The notes under the pieces are model-generated. The model ran no database searches. It had not been told where the DNA came from and saw only the letters and a list, made by a program, of their open reading frames with translations. A program made the translations under genes and the position numbers. 27,189 nucleotides of DNA, taken from DASTHG01 sp041498155. Its GTDB lineage: Bacteria > Gemmatimonadota > Gemmatimonadetes > Gemmatimonadales > GWC2-71-9. Each line of letters starts with the position of its first letter. Position 1 is the first letter of the stretch. Shown here one piece after another: positions 1-6,911 of this stretch. The stretch covers positions 1-27,189 of the forward strand of contig JBGQHV010000021.1 of the NCBI GenBank assembly GCA_041498155.1. The letters run 5' to 3'.

Positions 1-45
1 TCCGGGTTATGAGCCCGGCGAGCTACCAGACTGCTCCACCCCGCG
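1..45 (-). tRNA. tRNA-fMet (CAT), initiator, 3' part cut by window edge
   Basis: The reverse strand reads from 45 downward as an initiator tRNA: a CGCGGGG 5' end, a D-arm containing AGCAGTCTGGTAGCTC, and an anticodon stem-loop CCGGG-CTCATAA-CCCGG with anticodon CAT. The three stacked G:C pairs next to the anticodon loop are the hallmark of initiator rather than elongator Met tRNA. The variable loop, T-arm and acceptor 3' strand lie outside the window. It is the last visible gene of a three-tRNA minus-strand cluster. Confidence 0.93.
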
Positions 46-60
46 TCGCTTGTCGTGGAG

Positions 61-133
61 AGCGGGAAACGGGACTCGAACCCGCGACCCCAACCTTGGC
101 AAGGTTGTGCTCTACCAACTGAGCTATTCCCGC
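61..133 (-). tRNA. tRNA-Gly (GCC)
   Basis: The reverse strand gives a complete 73-nt cloverleaf. The acceptor stem GCGGGAA pairs with TTCCCGC, the D-arm contains AGCTCAGTTGGTAGAGC, the anticodon loop holds GCC, and the T-arm contains GGGTTCGAGTCCC. The discriminator base is T. CCA is not encoded after it, so CCA must be added enzymatically. It lies 15 bases upstream of the fMet tRNA on the same strand. Confidence 0.96.
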
Positions 134-232
134 GCGGCCCGCAATCTAACCCGGCCCATCCCTGCTGCACCACCCGGGCAGGCCAGCCGCTCCCATCCAA
201 AATGCGCTTCGTCTGTCCAGCCATCCGACCAA

Positions 233-305
233 TGGAGGCGAGGGGGATCGAACCCCTGACCTCGTGAATGCCATTCACGCGCTCTCCCAACTGAGCTACG
301 CCCCC
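233..305 (-). tRNA. tRNA-Ala (GGC)
   Basis: The reverse strand gives a 73-nt cloverleaf. The acceptor GGGGGCG pairs with CGCCTCC with one G-U at the third pair. The D-arm contains AGCTCAGTTGGGAGAGC, the anticodon stem-loop is CGTGA-ATGGCAT-TCACG with anticodon GGC, and the T-arm contains GGGGTTCGATCCCC. CCA is not encoded. It is the promoter-proximal gene of the tRNA cluster, about 35 nt from the predicted transcription start. Confidence 0.96.
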
Positions 306-347
306 GTTATATTGGCCGCCCCCGGCGCCGTCCGACGGGAACACGGC

Positions 348-376
348 ATGTTATCCGGGCGTTCTGGCGGTGTCAA
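348..376 (-). promoter_or_regulatory. sigma-70-type promoter of the tRNA cluster
   Basis: On the minus strand there is a perfect -35 hexamer TTGACA (376-371), a 17-base spacer and a -10 hexamer TAACAT (353-348; 4 of 6 matches to TATAAT). The start site would fall near 341, giving a short leader before tRNA-Ala at 305. The position, strand and perfect -35 make this the most convincing promoter in the window. Confidence 0.7.
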
Positions 377-437
377 GCGAAACCATGAACTTTTCGTGCC
401 GTGAGCGGTATCACGGGGCGATCTGAGCGAGCGTCAC

Positions 438-1466
438 ATGACCAAGCCCAAGCGTCGCACCAAAACCGCACCCGCCAAGGCGAAGGCGGCAAAGCGCCCG
501 GCCCTCGCACCGCGGGGGGCGGCCGCGAAGCGCGTCCCGCCCAAGGCCGGGGCGCCGCTCCTGCCGCCGCTGCCGAAGGGGAAGCCCGGACGCAAGCGCG
601 GCCGGCGGCGCGGCCTGCTGTCGGGGCTGGGGCACGAGCACGAGCGCGACATCCTGGATCAGTACCTCCACGAGGTGTCGAAGACGCCGCTGCTCACTCA
701 AAAGGAAGAGATCGCCCTGGCGCGGAAGGTTCGCGCCGGCGACCAGGAGTCGATGCAGGAGCTCGTGAAGCGGAACCTGCGCTTCGTCATTTCGGTCGCC
801 AAGAAGTACCAGAACCGCGGGCTGCCCCTCACCGACCTCATCGGGGAGGGGAACGTCGGGCTGCTCACCGCCGCCCGCAAATTCGATCCCGATCAGGGCG
901 TGAAGTTCATCTCCTACGCGGTGTGGTGGATCCGACAGGCGATTCTGGCGGCGCTGGCGCGCCAGGGCCGGACGGTGCGCGTCCCCCTGAACCGCACCGC
1001 CGATCTGTCGCGCATCGTGCGCACCGCCGAGTACCTCCGGCAGTCGCTGCGGCGTGAGCCGACGCCCGAGGAGATCGCCGACGCCACGAAGCTGTCGCTC
1101 GAAGTAGTGCAGTCGCTGGCCGCCCTGAACACCGGGGACGTGCGACTCGACGCGCCGCTCGATCCCGACGGCGACCGCTCGCTGATCGAGCGCTTCATCG
1201 CCGAAGACTTGCCCGACACCGAAGACCAGGCGATGGACCGGTTCCTGTCGGACGAGATCGAGAGCGCCCTGAACACGCTCCAGCGTCGCGACGCCAAGGT
1301 GCTGCGGCTGTATTTCGGACTCGACGGCGGGCGGGAGCATACGCTCGAGGAGATCGGTGGCATGCTGGGCGTCACGCGCGAGCGCGTGCGCCAGTTGCGC
1401 GACCGGGCACTGAAGCGGTTGCGCGAAGGCGACGTCGGCAAAGCGCTGGCGAGTTTCGCAGCCTGA
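438..1466 (+). CDS. RNA polymerase sigma factor, sigma-70 family (RpoD/SigA-like, short form)
   Basis: 342 residues. It directs RNA polymerase to promoters. Visible regions in order: a basic Lys/Arg/Ala/Pro-rich tail (1-60); region 1.2 (about 70-103, DILDQYLHEVSKTPLLT); region 2 (104-176) with the core-binding and -10-melting segment FISYAVWWIRQAI; region 3 (about 185-260); and region 4 (about 275-332) with the -35-reading helix-turn-helix TLEEIGGMLGVTRERVRQL. The canonical acidic region 1.1 is absent and the basic tail takes its place. The length fits short SigA-like or group 2 factors better than the roughly 600-residue E. coli RpoD. The start ATG has no strong Shine-Dalgarno. A possible -10 (TATCAC, 409-414) lies upstream but lacks a convincing -35. 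A strong terminator follows, so the gene is probably monocistronic. The sigma-70 family is certain; whether it is the main factor or a secondary one cannot be told here. Confidence 0.95.
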   Translation: MTKPKRRTKTAPAKAKAAKRPALAPRGAAAKRVPPKAGAPLLPPLPKGKPGRKRGRRRGLLSGLGHEHERDILDQYLHEVSKTPLLTQKEEIALARKVRAGDQESMQELVKRNLRFVISVAKKYQNRGLPLTDLIGEGNVGLLTAARKFDPDQGVKFISYAVWWIRQAILAALARQGRTVRVPLNRTADLSRIVRTAEYLRQSLRREPTPEEIADATKLSLEVVQSLAALNTGDVRLDAPLDPDGDRSLIERFIAEDLPDTEDQAMDRFLSDEIESALNTLQRRDAKVLRLYFGLDGGREHTLEEIGGMLGVTRERVRQLRDRALKRLREGDVGKALASFAA

Positions 1467-1483
1467 GGTTTCGCAGAAACCGG

Positions 1484-1513
1484 GAGGCCAGGGATCACAC
1501 CCTGGCCTCTTTT
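1484..1513 (+). terminator. rho-independent terminator of the sigma factor gene
   Basis: A perfect 10-bp stem GAGGCCAGGG / CCCTGGCCTC with a 6-base loop is followed directly by TTTT. It begins 17 bases after the sigma-factor stop codon and separates that gene from the mla operon. Confidence 0.85.
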
Positions 1514-1531
1514 GCGTGCAGCCACTTTGCC

Positions 1532-1546
1532 TATACCTTTGAGCCC
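1532..1546 (+). promoter_or_regulatory. candidate -10 element of a leaderless mlaE transcript
   Basis: TATACC (1532-1537), overlapping a TAnnnT form TACCTT (1534-1539), ends 7 nt before the mlaE GTG. There is no Shine-Dalgarno sequence in between, and the preceding terminator ends only 18 bases upstream. That geometry is the one described for leaderless mRNAs, where transcription starts at or next to the start codon. No good -35 is visible. This is inference from spacing. Confidence 0.4.
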
Positions 1547-2308
1547 GTGATCGACCGCATCGGCCGGAGCGCCGTCGCCGCCGTGCGGGCGGCCGGACGG
1601 TTCGGCCAGTTTCTGGCGGACTTGGCGCACGCGATTCCTGATGTGGCGACGTGGGGCGGGCTCGCCCTCGTGCAGATGCGCCGCATCGGCGTGGATTCGC
1701 TCCCCGTCGCCCTCTTCATTGCCGCCTTCACCGGCATCGTCCTCGCGCTGCAAGCATCCTATACCTTCACCGGCACCGTCCCCCTCTACGTCGTGGGCGC
1801 CGTGGTGGGAAAGACCATGATGCTCGAGCTGGGGCCCGTGCTCACGGGGTTGGCGCTGGCCGGCCGGGTCGGGGCGAGCGTCGCCGCCGAGCTCGGTACG
1901 ATGAAGGTGACCGAGCAGGTCGATGCGCTCGAGACGCTGGCCTACGATCCACTCTCCTACCTCGTCCTCCCGCGGCTGATCGCCGGGACCATCATGGTCC
2001 CGGTGGTGGTGGTGTTGGGGATCGTCATCGGGATCGTCACCGGGTGGATCACGAGCATGGGGTTGCTCGACCTGTCCACTGCCGAGTTCGTCAAAGGCCT
2101 CAAGTTCCTGTATCGCTTCAAGGATGTGTGGTTCGGCGTGATCAAAAGCGCGAGCTTCGGGTTCACGATCACCCTGGTCGGGTGCCGGCTCGGCCTCGGC
2201 ACCCGGGGCGGTGCGGAGGGCGTGGGGCGCAGCACCACGCGCGCGGTCGTGGCGTCGGCGATGCTCATCCTGGTGCTCGACGCCTTCTGGGCCGTGGTGC
2301 TCCTGTGA
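1547..2308 (+). CDS. mlaE: MlaE-type ABC transporter permease (lipid transport)
   Basis: 253 residues from a GTG start; no SD precedes it, so translation may be leaderless. It is the inner-membrane permease of an Mla/Mce-type ABC transporter that moves phospholipids between inner and outer membranes. The family signature is clear in the middle: ELGPVLTGLALAGRVGAS followed by AAELGTMKVTEQVDALE (roughly residues 89-126). Several hydrophobic spans surround it (for example ALFIAAFTGIVLALQ, MVPVVVVLGIVIGIVTG and the C-terminal AMLILVLDAFWAVVLL). The length is normal for MlaE. Its stop overlaps the start of the ATPase gene (GTGA), so the two are translationally coupled. No MlaB (STAS) or MlaC (periplasmic carrier) gene is adjacent; they could be elsewhere. 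The family is certain, while the substrate is inferred from family knowledge. Confidence 0.95.
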   Translation: MIDRIGRSAVAAVRAAGRFGQFLADLAHAIPDVATWGGLALVQMRRIGVDSLPVALFIAAFTGIVLALQASYTFTGTVPLYVVGAVVGKTMMLELGPVLTGLALAGRVGASVAAELGTMKVTEQVDALETLAYDPLSYLVLPRLIAGTIMVPVVVVLGIVIGIVTGWITSMGLLDLSTAEFVKGLKFLYRFKDVWFGVIKSASFGFTITLVGCRLGLGTRGGAEGVGRSTTRAVVASAMLILVLDAFWAVVLL

Positions 2309-3030
2309 TCCGGTTCCGGGAGCTCCGCAAGGCGTTCGACGGGCACGTGGTGCTCGATGGGTTCACGCTCGACGTTCGTGACGGCGAGACGATGGTGATC
2401 ATCGGCCTCTCGGGCTCGGGCAAGAGCGTGGCGCTGAAGCACGTGGTGGGGCTGTTGCACCCGGATGCGGGAGACGTCATCGTTGACGAGCGGGCGGTAT
2501 CGACGCTGGACCGTCCCGGGCTCATGGCGCTGCGGCGCGAGATCGGGTTCGTGTTTCAGTTCGCGGCGCTCTTCGACTCGATGACGGTGGCCGAGAACGT
2601 CGCGCTGGGACTGCGGCGGCGGGGGTTATCCGACGCGGCGATCGCCGAGCGGGTGGCCGAGGCGCTGGCGCTGGTGGACCTCGCGGGCACGGATCACCGT
2701 ACTCCGGCCGAGCTCTCCGGCGGCATGCGCAAGCGGGTCGGCATCGCGCGGGCGATCGCGCTGCAGCCGCGCTACATCCTGTATGACGAGCCGACGACGG
2801 GTCTTGATCCCGTGACCTCCGCCGTGATGAATCGGCTGATGGTACGGACCCGCGAGCATCTCGGGGTCACCGGCGTCGTCGTGACGCACGACATGATCAG
2901 CGCCTATGCGATCGGGGATCGTATCGCGATGCTGTCGGAGGGGCGGGTACGGCAGGTCGGCAGCGTTGCCGAGATCCAGGCGACCACCGATCCCGTGGTG
3001 CGTCAGTTCATCGAGGGGCGGCCCGAGTGA
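2305..3030 (+). CDS. mlaF: MlaF-type ABC transporter ATPase
   Basis: 241 residues. It is the ATP-hydrolysing subunit that powers the MlaE permease from the cytoplasmic face. Motifs: Walker A GLSGSGKS (34-41), Q-loop Q85 in FVFQF, ABC signature LSGGM (137-141), Walker B YILYDEP (157-163) with catalytic E162, D-loop GLD, and switch histidine H195 in VTHD. The start is the GTG at 2305, chosen because it overlaps the mlaE stop (GTGA) and because residues after it (IRFRELRKAFDG) are the usual N-terminus of this family. The open frame continues far upstream without a stop, but that part is an out-of-frame reading of mlaE. The next gene again starts on a GTGA overlap. Confidence 0.96.
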   Translation: MIRFRELRKAFDGHVVLDGFTLDVRDGETMVIIGLSGSGKSVALKHVVGLLHPDAGDVIVDERAVSTLDRPGLMALRREIGFVFQFAALFDSMTVAENVALGLRRRGLSDAAIAERVAEALALVDLAGTDHRTPAELSGGMRKRVGIARAIALQPRYILYDEPTTGLDPVTSAVMNRLMVRTREHLGVTGVVVTHDMISAYAIGDRIAMLSEGRVRQVGSVAEIQATTDPVVRQFIEGRPE

Positions 3031-4034
3031 AGCGCGAGAACGAGTTCATCGTCGGCCTCGTCGTGCTGGTCGCGTTCGTCGCCGTCGTCGGCGGCGCCCT
3101 GTGGCTGTCGGGCGCTCACCTCGGCCGCACGGAAGCGATCTACACGGCCCGGTTCCGGACCGTGGGGGGGCTGGGCGTCGGGAATCCCGTCGTGCTCCGC
3201 GGCGTGAAAGTGGGACGGGTCGAAGCGATCCGGCTGGCGTCGGGCAACTGGGTCGAGGCCGACCTGCGCATCTACACGGGCGTCGCGCTGCCCCAACGGC
3301 CGGCGGTCATCGCGACCTCGGTTTCACTGTTCGGCGAGTGGGCGGCGTCGCTCGCCTCCTACGACCAGCCGCCCGATGATCCCAACGTGCGCCGCGCCCT
3401 GGCGGAGGCAATGGCGGTGGGCGGGGGGCGCTGGCCCGGCGCGACGCTCCCCGACATCGGGCAGCTCACGGCGCAGGCGGGACGGATCGCGAACGATATC
3501 GCGACGGTGTCGGCCCGGGTGCAGACCGCGTTCGATTCCGAGGCGGTGTCGGAGCTGCGACGCTCCATCAAGGATTTCGGGATGATCGCCGACCGCCTCG
3601 CCCGGGCGGCCAACGAGCAGGCCGGCAACATCGGCACCGTGGGAGACAATCTCTCCAAGGGGTCTACGGCTCTCGCCCGTGCGGCGACGGTGCTCGAATC
3701 CACCCTTGGCCGCGTGGACACAGCGACGAACCAGGGGCAGCTCGCCACGATCCTGAACAACGCCTCCGCCGCGAGCCAGGACGTGCGGACCGCATCCCAG
3801 GACCTGCGCGATCTGCTCGACGCCACCCACCGGAGCCAGGAGAGCTTCGTGCGTGTCGTCACCGCCGCCGACACGATCCTGTCGCGGATCGCGAATCGGA
3901 ACGGCACGCTCGGTCTCCTGGTGGCCGACTCGGCCTTGTACCGGGAAACGACGCTCACGATGATCCAGCTGCGCCAGCTGCTGTCGGACGTACAGGCGAA
4001 CCCACGCAAATACTTCACCTTCAGCGTCTTCTAA
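3027..4034 (+). CDS. mlaD: MlaD-type MCE domain protein
   Basis: 335 residues, starting on a GTG that overlaps the mlaF stop (GTGA). It is the substrate-binding subunit of the lipid transporter. One N-terminal membrane helix (about 8-29) anchors it, and the rest is periplasmic. The MCE domain spans about 38-112 with the conserved stretch FRTVGGLGVGNPVVLRG and VKVGRVEAI. The remainder (about 140-320) looks helical and rich in Ala/Gln/Asp/Ser, as in long MCE proteins where it forms a coiled or needle-like extension. E. coli MlaD is about 180 residues, so this is a long-tail version. It completes an E-F-D transporter core and is followed 15 bases later by a Nudix gene. Confidence 0.93.
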   Translation: MKRENEFIVGLVVLVAFVAVVGGALWLSGAHLGRTEAIYTARFRTVGGLGVGNPVVLRGVKVGRVEAIRLASGNWVEADLRIYTGVALPQRPAVIATSVSLFGEWAASLASYDQPPDDPNVRRALAEAMAVGGGRWPGATLPDIGQLTAQAGRIANDIATVSARVQTAFDSEAVSELRRSIKDFGMIADRLARAANEQAGNIGTVGDNLSKGSTALARAATVLESTLGRVDTATNQGQLATILNNASAASQDVRTASQDLRDLLDATHRSQESFVRVVTAADTILSRIANRNGTLGLLVADSALYRETTLTMIQLRQLLSDVQANPRKYFTFSVF

Positions 4035-4049
4035 CGGAGCGGTCAGACG

Positions 4050-4529
4050 ATGGCGCAGCGGCGGGCGCAACGGGCCCAGCGGGAAACGAGCGCCGGCGGA
4101 GTCGTGTTCCGTCGCGATCCCGAGGGCCAGGTGCGCTATCTCCTCATCCGCGACTCGTATCGCAACTGGGGGTTCCCCAAAGGGCACCTCGAGTCGGGTG
4201 AGCCGCCCGCCGACGCGGCCCGGCGTGAGGTCGCCGAGGAAACCGGTCTGGCGGATCTCATTCTGCACGGCCCGATTCGTGTGATCGACTGGTACTTCCG
4301 CTTTCGCGGCAAGACCATCCACAAGTACTGTCACTTCTTTCTCTTCGAATCGCGCGCCGGGGACCCCGTCCCTCAGGAAGAGGAAGGCATCACGGAGTGC
4401 GCGTGGCATCCCCAGGAAGACGCGCTCGCCACGATCTCCTACGACAACGCGCGCGGCGTGCTGCGCCGGGCCGCTGAGATGGTGCGCGCCCTGGCGGCCG
4501 TAAGCGGTGGTGAGGCCCCCGGCGCGTGA
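4050..4529 (+). CDS. Nudix hydrolase
   Basis: 159 residues. Nudix enzymes cleave nucleoside diphosphates linked to another group (Ap4A, NADH, sugar nucleotides, oxidised nucleotides) using divalent metal. The Nudix box G-x5-E-x7-R-E-U-x-E-E-x-G-U is complete at 45-67: G45, E51, R59, E60, E63, E64 and G66. The short fold with RYLLIRDSYRNWGFPKGHLE before the box resembles diadenosine polyphosphate hydrolases, but substrate cannot be read from sequence. It begins 15 bases after mlaD with a weak purine-rich SD, and its stop overlaps the next gene. It is therefore probably co-transcribed with the mla genes. Confidence 0.95.
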   Translation: MAQRRAQRAQRETSAGGVVFRRDPEGQVRYLLIRDSYRNWGFPKGHLESGEPPADAARREVAEETGLADLILHGPIRVIDWYFRFRGKTIHKYCHFFLFESRAGDPVPQEEEGITECAWHPQEDALATISYDNARGVLRRAAEMVRALAAVSGGEAPGA

Positions 4530-5296
4530 TGCCCGTCATCCCGATCTGTCACCAGCGTCGCGAGGCGCGCCGCGCGCTGGCGCGTGGCTATCCGCGACGC
4601 CTCGGTGTGGTGCGGGCGTGCGGGACTCCCCAAGCGGTGCTGCGCCTGCTCGCGGTGCGGCTGGTGGACGCCATCGTCGTGGACGTGAAGTCGGAGCCGG
4701 AGGTGTGGCTGGCGGTGCCGGGCCGCTATCCGCGCATTCCGGTGTTCGCGCTGTCGGCGTTCCGTCCCGACGACGGCCGGCTGCTGGCCCAGTGTCAACG
4801 AGCCGGGTTCGCGGGCGTGCTGGTGGAGCCCGTCGATCACGCGATGGCGGGGGAGTGGGTCGCCCGGCGCACCGCGCAGCAGGCCCGCCGCCGCGCGATG
4901 GCCGATGCGCCGCGGCTGTTGCGCCTCATGGATCCCCTCCAGCTGCGCACCTGGGAGGAAGTCTGGCGCCGTGTGGCGGAGCCGACGAAGACGGTGGATC
5001 TGGCCCGCGCCCTGCGCGTGACCCGCGAGCACCTCTCGCGCGAATTCGCCATGGGCGGCGCCCCCAATCTCAAACGGTTGATCGATCTCGTCCGAACCGC
5101 GTGCGCCGCCGACTTGCTCGGCAATCCGGGCTACACCGTCGGCGCGGTGGCGCGCATCCTCAGCTTTGCCTCGCCCAGCCACCTCGCGGGGGCGGCGCGG
5201 CGCGTCGCGGGCGTGGCCCCGCAGGAGCTGCGCACCCTGGGACCGCGGGGGGTGTTGGCGGCTTTCCTGAAGGGCCGGACGCGCTCGCGCGTGTGA
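4526..5296 (+). CDS. AraC-type DNA-binding regulator with receiver-like N-terminal domain
   Basis: 256 residues from GTG at 4526 (GTGA overlap with the Nudix stop). An in-frame ATG at 4529 (TGATG overlap) is an equally good start. The C-terminal half carries two helix-turn-helix units of AraC type: about 157-176 (TVDLARALRVTREHLSREF) and about 203-233 (GYTVGAVARILSFASPSHLA). The N-terminal 115 residues read like a response-regulator receiver fold: DAIVVDV with D53 at the usual beta-3 acid, VFALSAF, then VLVEPVD. However, the acidic pair after beta-1 and the conserved Lys (K of the KP motif, here E) are missing, so it is probably a phosphorylation-independent pseudo-receiver. It sits between the mla/Nudix operon and atpA; its target is unknown. 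Confidence 0.85.
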   Translation: MMPVIPICHQRREARRALARGYPRRLGVVRACGTPQAVLRLLAVRLVDAIVVDVKSEPEVWLAVPGRYPRIPVFALSAFRPDDGRLLAQCQRAGFAGVLVEPVDHAMAGEWVARRTAQQARRRAMADAPRLLRLMDPLQLRTWEEVWRRVAEPTKTVDLARALRVTREHLSREFAMGGAPNLKRLIDLVRTACAADLLGNPGYTVGAVARILSFASPSHLAGAARRVAGVAPQELRTLGPRGVLAAFLKGRTRSRV

Positions 5297-5330
5297 GCGT
5301 TTCGCCGAGGGGTGGCGGGGTCGGAGGACA

Positions 5331-5346
5331 TGTGATAATTTTCACA
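5331..5346 (+). promoter_or_regulatory. atpA promoter/operator: TGTGA-N6-TCACA palindrome overlapping an extended -10
   Basis: TGTGATAATTTTCACA is a perfect TGTGA-N6-TCACA inverted repeat, the core recognised by CRP/FNR-superfamily regulators such as CRP. Its left half also forms an extended -10 box (TG-T-GATAAT, 5331-5339). The site ends 23 bases before the atpA ATG, which has a GGAG Shine-Dalgarno at 5363-5366. No good -35 is seen. The palindrome is directly visible; its role as promoter, operator or both is inferred. Confidence 0.55.
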
Positions 5347-5369
5347 AGCTAACCACGGACCTGGAGCGT

Positions 5370-6911
5370 ATGGCTACCGACACTACCCTTCGCCCCGGCG
5401 AACTGAAGAACATCCTCCTCAAGGAAATCCAGGCTGCCGACCTCGCCGCGATCGACGTGCGCGAGGTGGGAACCGTGCTCGAGGTGAAGGACGGCATCGC
5501 CCGGATTTACGGCCTCACATCCGCCATGGCCGGAGAGATGCTCGAGTTCACCTCGTCGGAGACCGGCGAGAAGATCACCGGGCAGGCGCTGAACCTGGAA
5601 GAAGATAACATCGGCGCCGTCATCCTCGGGGATTACCTGCAGCTGCGCGAAGGCGATGAAGTCCGCCGGACCGCGCGCGTGCTCGAGGTGCCGGTCGGCA
5701 CGGCGATGGTGGGCCGGGTGGTAGACGCGCTGGGCCGTCCGGTGGACGGGTTGGGGCCGATTCAGACGAGCAAGACCCGCAAGGTCGAGGTCGTGGCTCC
5801 CGGCATCATCAAGCGGCAGCCGGTGAAGGAGCCGCTGCAGACCGGTATCAAAGCCATCGACTCGATGATCCCGATCGGCCGGGGCCAACGCGAGCTGATC
5901 ATCGGCGACCGGGGCACCGGCAAGACGGCGATCGCGGTCGACACGATCATCAACCAGAAGGGCCAAGGGGTGATCTGCGTCTACATCGCGATCGGTCAGA
6001 AGAACTCGACCGTCGCGGCGGTGGTGGAGCGCCTGAAAGAGCACGGCGCGATGGACTACACCATCGTGGTGGTGGCCTCAGCCTCCGAACCCGCGCCGCT
6101 GCAGTACATCGCCCCGTATTCGGGGTGCACCATGGCCGAGTACTTCATGTACGAGGAGAAGAAGGCCACGCTGTGCATCTACGACGATCTCTCGAAGCAG
6201 GCGGCGGCCTACCGGCAGCTGTCGCTCGTGTTGCGGCGGCCCCCGGGACGCGAGGCGTATCCCGGCGACGTGTTCTATCTGCACAGCCGTCTGCTGGAGC
6301 GGGCGGCGAAGCTGTCCGACGAAATGGGCGGCGGCTCGCTCACCGCCCTGCCTATCATCGAGACGCAGGCGGGCGACGTCTCTGCCTACATCCCCACGAA
6401 CGTCATCTCGATCACCGACGGTCAGATCTTCCTCGAGACCGACCTCTTCTATTCGAACGTGCGACCCGCCGTCAACGCCGGCATCTCGGTGTCGCGCGTC
6501 GGCGGCAACGCCCAGATCAAGGCGATGAAGCAGGTCGCCGGACGGCTGCGGCTCGATCTCGCGCAGTACCGTGAGCTCGAGGCGTTCGCGCAGTTCGGCT
6601 CGGAGCTCGACCCGGCCACGCAGAAGCAGCTGTCCCGCGGGGCCCGGATCGTCGAAATCCTGAAGCAGCCGCAGTACCGGCCGATGCCGGTGGAGCAACA
6701 GGTGCTGATCATCTTCGCCGTCACCAACGGCTACCTGGACGACGTGGACGTCGCGGCCGTGCGCGGGTGGGAGAAGTCGTTCCTCGACTACATGGCCGCC
6801 CAACACCCCGCCGTCGCCGACGAGATCAAGACCAAGCGGGCCCTCTCCGATGACCTCAGCGGTCGGCTGCGGAAGGCGATCGACCAGTTCAAGGCGATGG
6901 GCAGCCGCTGA
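5370..6911 (+). CDS. atpA: F-type ATP synthase subunit alpha
   Basis: 513 residues, the usual length. It is the non-catalytic nucleotide-binding subunit of the F1 hexamer. N-terminal beta-barrel domain about 25-95; Walker A GDRGTGKT at 179-186; the central domain contains IAIGQKNSTVA; the alpha signature PAVNAGISVSRVGG lies around residues 368-381; C-terminal helical domain to 513. The N-terminal segment (LRPGELKNILLKEIQ) that normally contacts the delta subunit is present although no atpH gene is adjacent. The start is fixed by GGAG 4 bases upstream and by family N-terminal similarity. Its stop overlaps the atpG start (TGATG). Confidence 0.99.
   Translation: MATDTTLRPGELKNILLKEIQAADLAAIDVREVGTVLEVKDGIARIYGLTSAMAGEMLEFTSSETGEKITGQALNLEEDNIGAVILGDYLQLREGDEVRRTARVLEVPVGTAMVGRVVDALGRPVDGLGPIQTSKTRKVEVVAPGIIKRQPVKEPLQTGIKAIDSMIPIGRGQRELIIGDRGTGKTAIAVDTIINQKGQGVICVYIAIGQKNSTVAAVVERLKEHGAMDYTIVVVASASEPAPLQYIAPYSGCTMAEYFMYEEKKATLCIYDDLSKQAAAYRQLSLVLRRPPGREAYPGDVFYLHSRLLERAAKLSDEMGGGSLTALPIIETQAGDVSAYIPTNVISITDGQIFLETDLFYSNVRPAVNAGISVSRVGGNAQIKAMKQVAGRLRLDLAQYRELEAFAQFGSELDPATQKQLSRGARIVEILKQPQYRPMPVEQQVLIIFAVTNGYLDDVDVAAVRGWEKSFLDYMAAQHPAVADEIKTKRALSDDLSGRLRKAIDQFKAMGSR

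Noticed and set aside
50..267. Two 69-70 codon plus-strand frames near the left edge
   Set aside because: They run across minus-strand tRNA genes and their spacers.
385..414. Promoter for the sigma factor gene (ATGAAC-N18-TATCAC)
   Set aside because: The -35 matches only half the consensus and the spacer is long. Too weak to list as a feature.
401..1057. 218-codon plus-strand frame inside the sigma factor gene
   Set aside because: Alternative frame of a well-supported sigma factor, of low-complexity Arg/Ala/Gly/Pro composition.
1651..2304. Upstream in-frame extension of mlaF to 1651
   Set aside because: The extra 218 residues are an out-of-frame reading of mlaE (arginine/glycine/histidine-rich). 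The family N-terminus begins at the GTG at 2305.
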